Source: Nocardioidaceae bacterium
GTDB taxonomy: Bacteria; Actinomycetota; Actinomycetes; Propionibacteriales; Nocardioidaceae
Reading direction: 5' to 3'
DNA length: 5,704 bases
Assembly (NCBI GenBank): GCA_013698435.1
Contig: JACCVA010000363.1
Location: 1 to 5,704 of the forward strand
The position numbers and the translations under genes are program-made. This document shows positions 4,869 through 5,704 of the stretch, piece by piece. Every line of letters begins with the position of its first letter. Position 1 is the stretch's first letter. A model generated the notes under the pieces. It saw only the letters and a program-made list of their open reading frames with translations, was not told the origin of the DNA and ran no database searches.

Positions 4869-5704
4869 TCAGGAAGTGATGGCTGCGAACAGCTCTTCGG
4901 CCGTCTCACAACGATCGAGCAACGCGCCGACATGCTGGCGGGTTCCCCGGGTCGGCTCCATCGTCGGGATGCGTTGCAGCGAGTCCTTGCCGGGCAGGTC
5001 GAAGATGACCGAGTCCCAGGAGGCGGCCGCGATGCGGTCGGAGTACTGCGCCAGGCACCGGCCGCGGAAGTAGGCGCGGGTGTCCTCCGGCGGCTCGCTC
5101 ACAGCAGCCTGGACGACGGCGTCAGACAGCAGCCGCTCCATCGAGCCGCGCTGCACCAGCTTGTTGTAGAGCCCCTTGTCGGTACGCAGGTCGGCGTACT
5201 GCAGGTCCACGAGGTGCAGCTTCGGGTCGTCCCAGTCGAGGCTGTCTCTCTCACGGTAGGACTCGAGCAGCGACAGCTTGGCGACCCAGTCGAGCTCGCG
5301 CCGCAGCGACATCGGGTCGTTGCGAAGGCGCGTGAGGACCGACTCCCAGCGTTCGAGCACCTCGACGGTGTCGGGGTCGGCATCGTCGCCGTAACGCTCG
5401 GCGGTGTGGTGCCGAGCGAGCTCGAGGTAGATCTCCTGGAGGTCGAGCGCGGTCATCGACCGGCCGTCCTTCAGCGTGATGAGGTGAGTCAACGTCGGGT
5501 CGTGGGACACGGCGTGCAGCGCCGACACGGGTCCGTCGATGGCGAGGTCGGCGCTGATCACCCGCTCCTCGATCATCGCCAGCACGAGGGCGGTGGTGCC
5601 GACTTTGAGCAGCGTAGAGATCTCGGCGAGGTTCGCGTCGCCGATGATGACGTGCAGCCGCCGGTACTTCTCCGGGTCGGCGTGCGGCTCGTCGCGGGTG
5701 TTGA
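4869..5704 (-). CDS. dop: Pup deamidase/depupylase Dop, C-terminal part (5' end beyond window)
   Basis: Dop converts the C-terminal Gln of Pup to Glu and also cleaves Pup from modified proteins; it belongs to the PafA/Dop carboxylate–amine ligase (glutamine synthetase-like) fold. The window holds 277 codons, from NTRDEPHADPEKYRRLHVIIGDANLAE to the TGA at 4871–4869. Homologues are about 500 residues, so roughly the first 220 are missing, including the catalytic Asp and the Dop-specific loop. Visible blocks are EISTLLKVGTTALVLAMIEE, TALDLQEIYLELA, RRELDWVAKLSLLESY, LVDLQYADLRTDKGLYNKL, FRGRCLAQY and the C-terminal RIPTMEPTRGTRQHVGALLD. The PTMEP ending and the position directly before pup identify it as Dop rather than a second PafA. 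An internal GTG near 5585 is not the start, since conserved sequence continues in frame to the window edge. It precedes pup by 83 nt. Confidence 0.96.
   Translation of the reverse strand, partial: NTRDEPHADPEKYRRLHVIIGDANLAEISTLLKVGTTALVLAMIEERVISADLAIDGPVSALHAVSHDPTLTHLITLKDGRSMTALDLQEIYLELARHHTAERYGDDADPDTVEVLERWESVLTRLRNDPMSLRRELDWVAKLSLLESYRERDSLDWDDPKLHLVDLQYADLRTDKGLYNKLVQRGSMERLLSDAVVQAAVSEPPEDTRAYFRGRCLAQYSDRIAAASWDSVIFDLPGKDSLQRIPTMEPTRGTRQHVGALLDRCETAEELFAAITS

Noticed and set aside
3704..4879. A 391-codon plus-strand open frame opposite prcB and pup
   Set aside because: It is antisense to prcB and pup, whose catalytic and C-terminal motifs are clear; it shows no family signature.
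4580..4933. N-terminal extension of PrcB by 118 codons upstream of 4579
   Set aside because: It runs through pup in another frame with Arg-rich nonsense sequence. The GTG at 4579 gives a normal propeptide length and overlaps the pup stop as GTGA.
4869..5585. A dop start at the GTG codon near 5585
   Set aside because: Conserved Dop sequence (NTRDEPHAD, GDANLAE) continues in frame upstream to the window edge, so this is an internal codon of a truncated gene.
1..5704. CRISPR arrays, tRNA or rRNA genes, insertion sequences or attachment sites
   Set aside because: No regularly spaced repeats, RNA gene signatures, transposase sequence or terminal repeats were seen; almost all the DNA is accounted for by six adjacent genes plus the FKBP gene.

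Overview
This window carries the core of an actinobacterial Pup–proteasome locus. All genes lie on the minus strand, so transcription runs from position 5704 toward 1. The gene order is dop (5' end off the window) – pup – prcB – prcA – a Nudix hydrolase gene – pafA – an FKBP-type peptidyl-prolyl isomerase lipoprotein gene (3' end off the window). The DNA is very GC-rich, three of the six visible starts are GTG, and only actinobacteria (plus a few lineages that acquired it) combine Pup, Dop, PafA and a 20S proteasome. Base composition and gene order suggest a high-GC actinobacterium, perhaps a Nocardioides-like propionibacterial-lineage organism; the genus is a guess.

Layout: 4869–5704 is the C-terminal 277 codons of Dop. 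An 83-nt gap (4786–4868) holds a strong Shine-Dalgarno for pup. Then pup (69 codons, ending Gly-Gly-Gln) overlaps prcB by 4 nt (GTGA). prcB is separated from prcA by 17 nt with a GAGG Shine-Dalgarno. prcA overlaps the Nudix gene by 8 nt. A 53-nt gap leads to pafA, and a 66-nt T/G-rich gap leads to the lipoprotein gene. There is no gene-free stretch above 300 nt.

How the parts work together: Pup is made with a C-terminal Gln; Dop deamidates it to Glu; PafA ligates Pup-Glu to substrate lysines with ATP; pupylated proteins are unfolded by the Mpa/ARC ATPase (not in this window) and degraded in the PrcA/PrcB 20S core. Dop also removes Pup from substrates. PafA and Dop are paralogues, and both are visible here.

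The less standard points are: a complete Nudix hydrolase gene embedded between prcA and pafA and overlapping prcA; a PrcA with an approximately 83-residue Pro/Thr/Glu/Gly-rich C-terminal tail absent from M. tuberculosis PrcA; a pafA start without a recognisable Shine-Dalgarno that directly abuts a 6-bp inverted repeat; and an exported two-domain FKBP lipoprotein at the end of an otherwise cytoplasmic degradation cluster. I did not find a wholly new system: most of the window is a known pathway.
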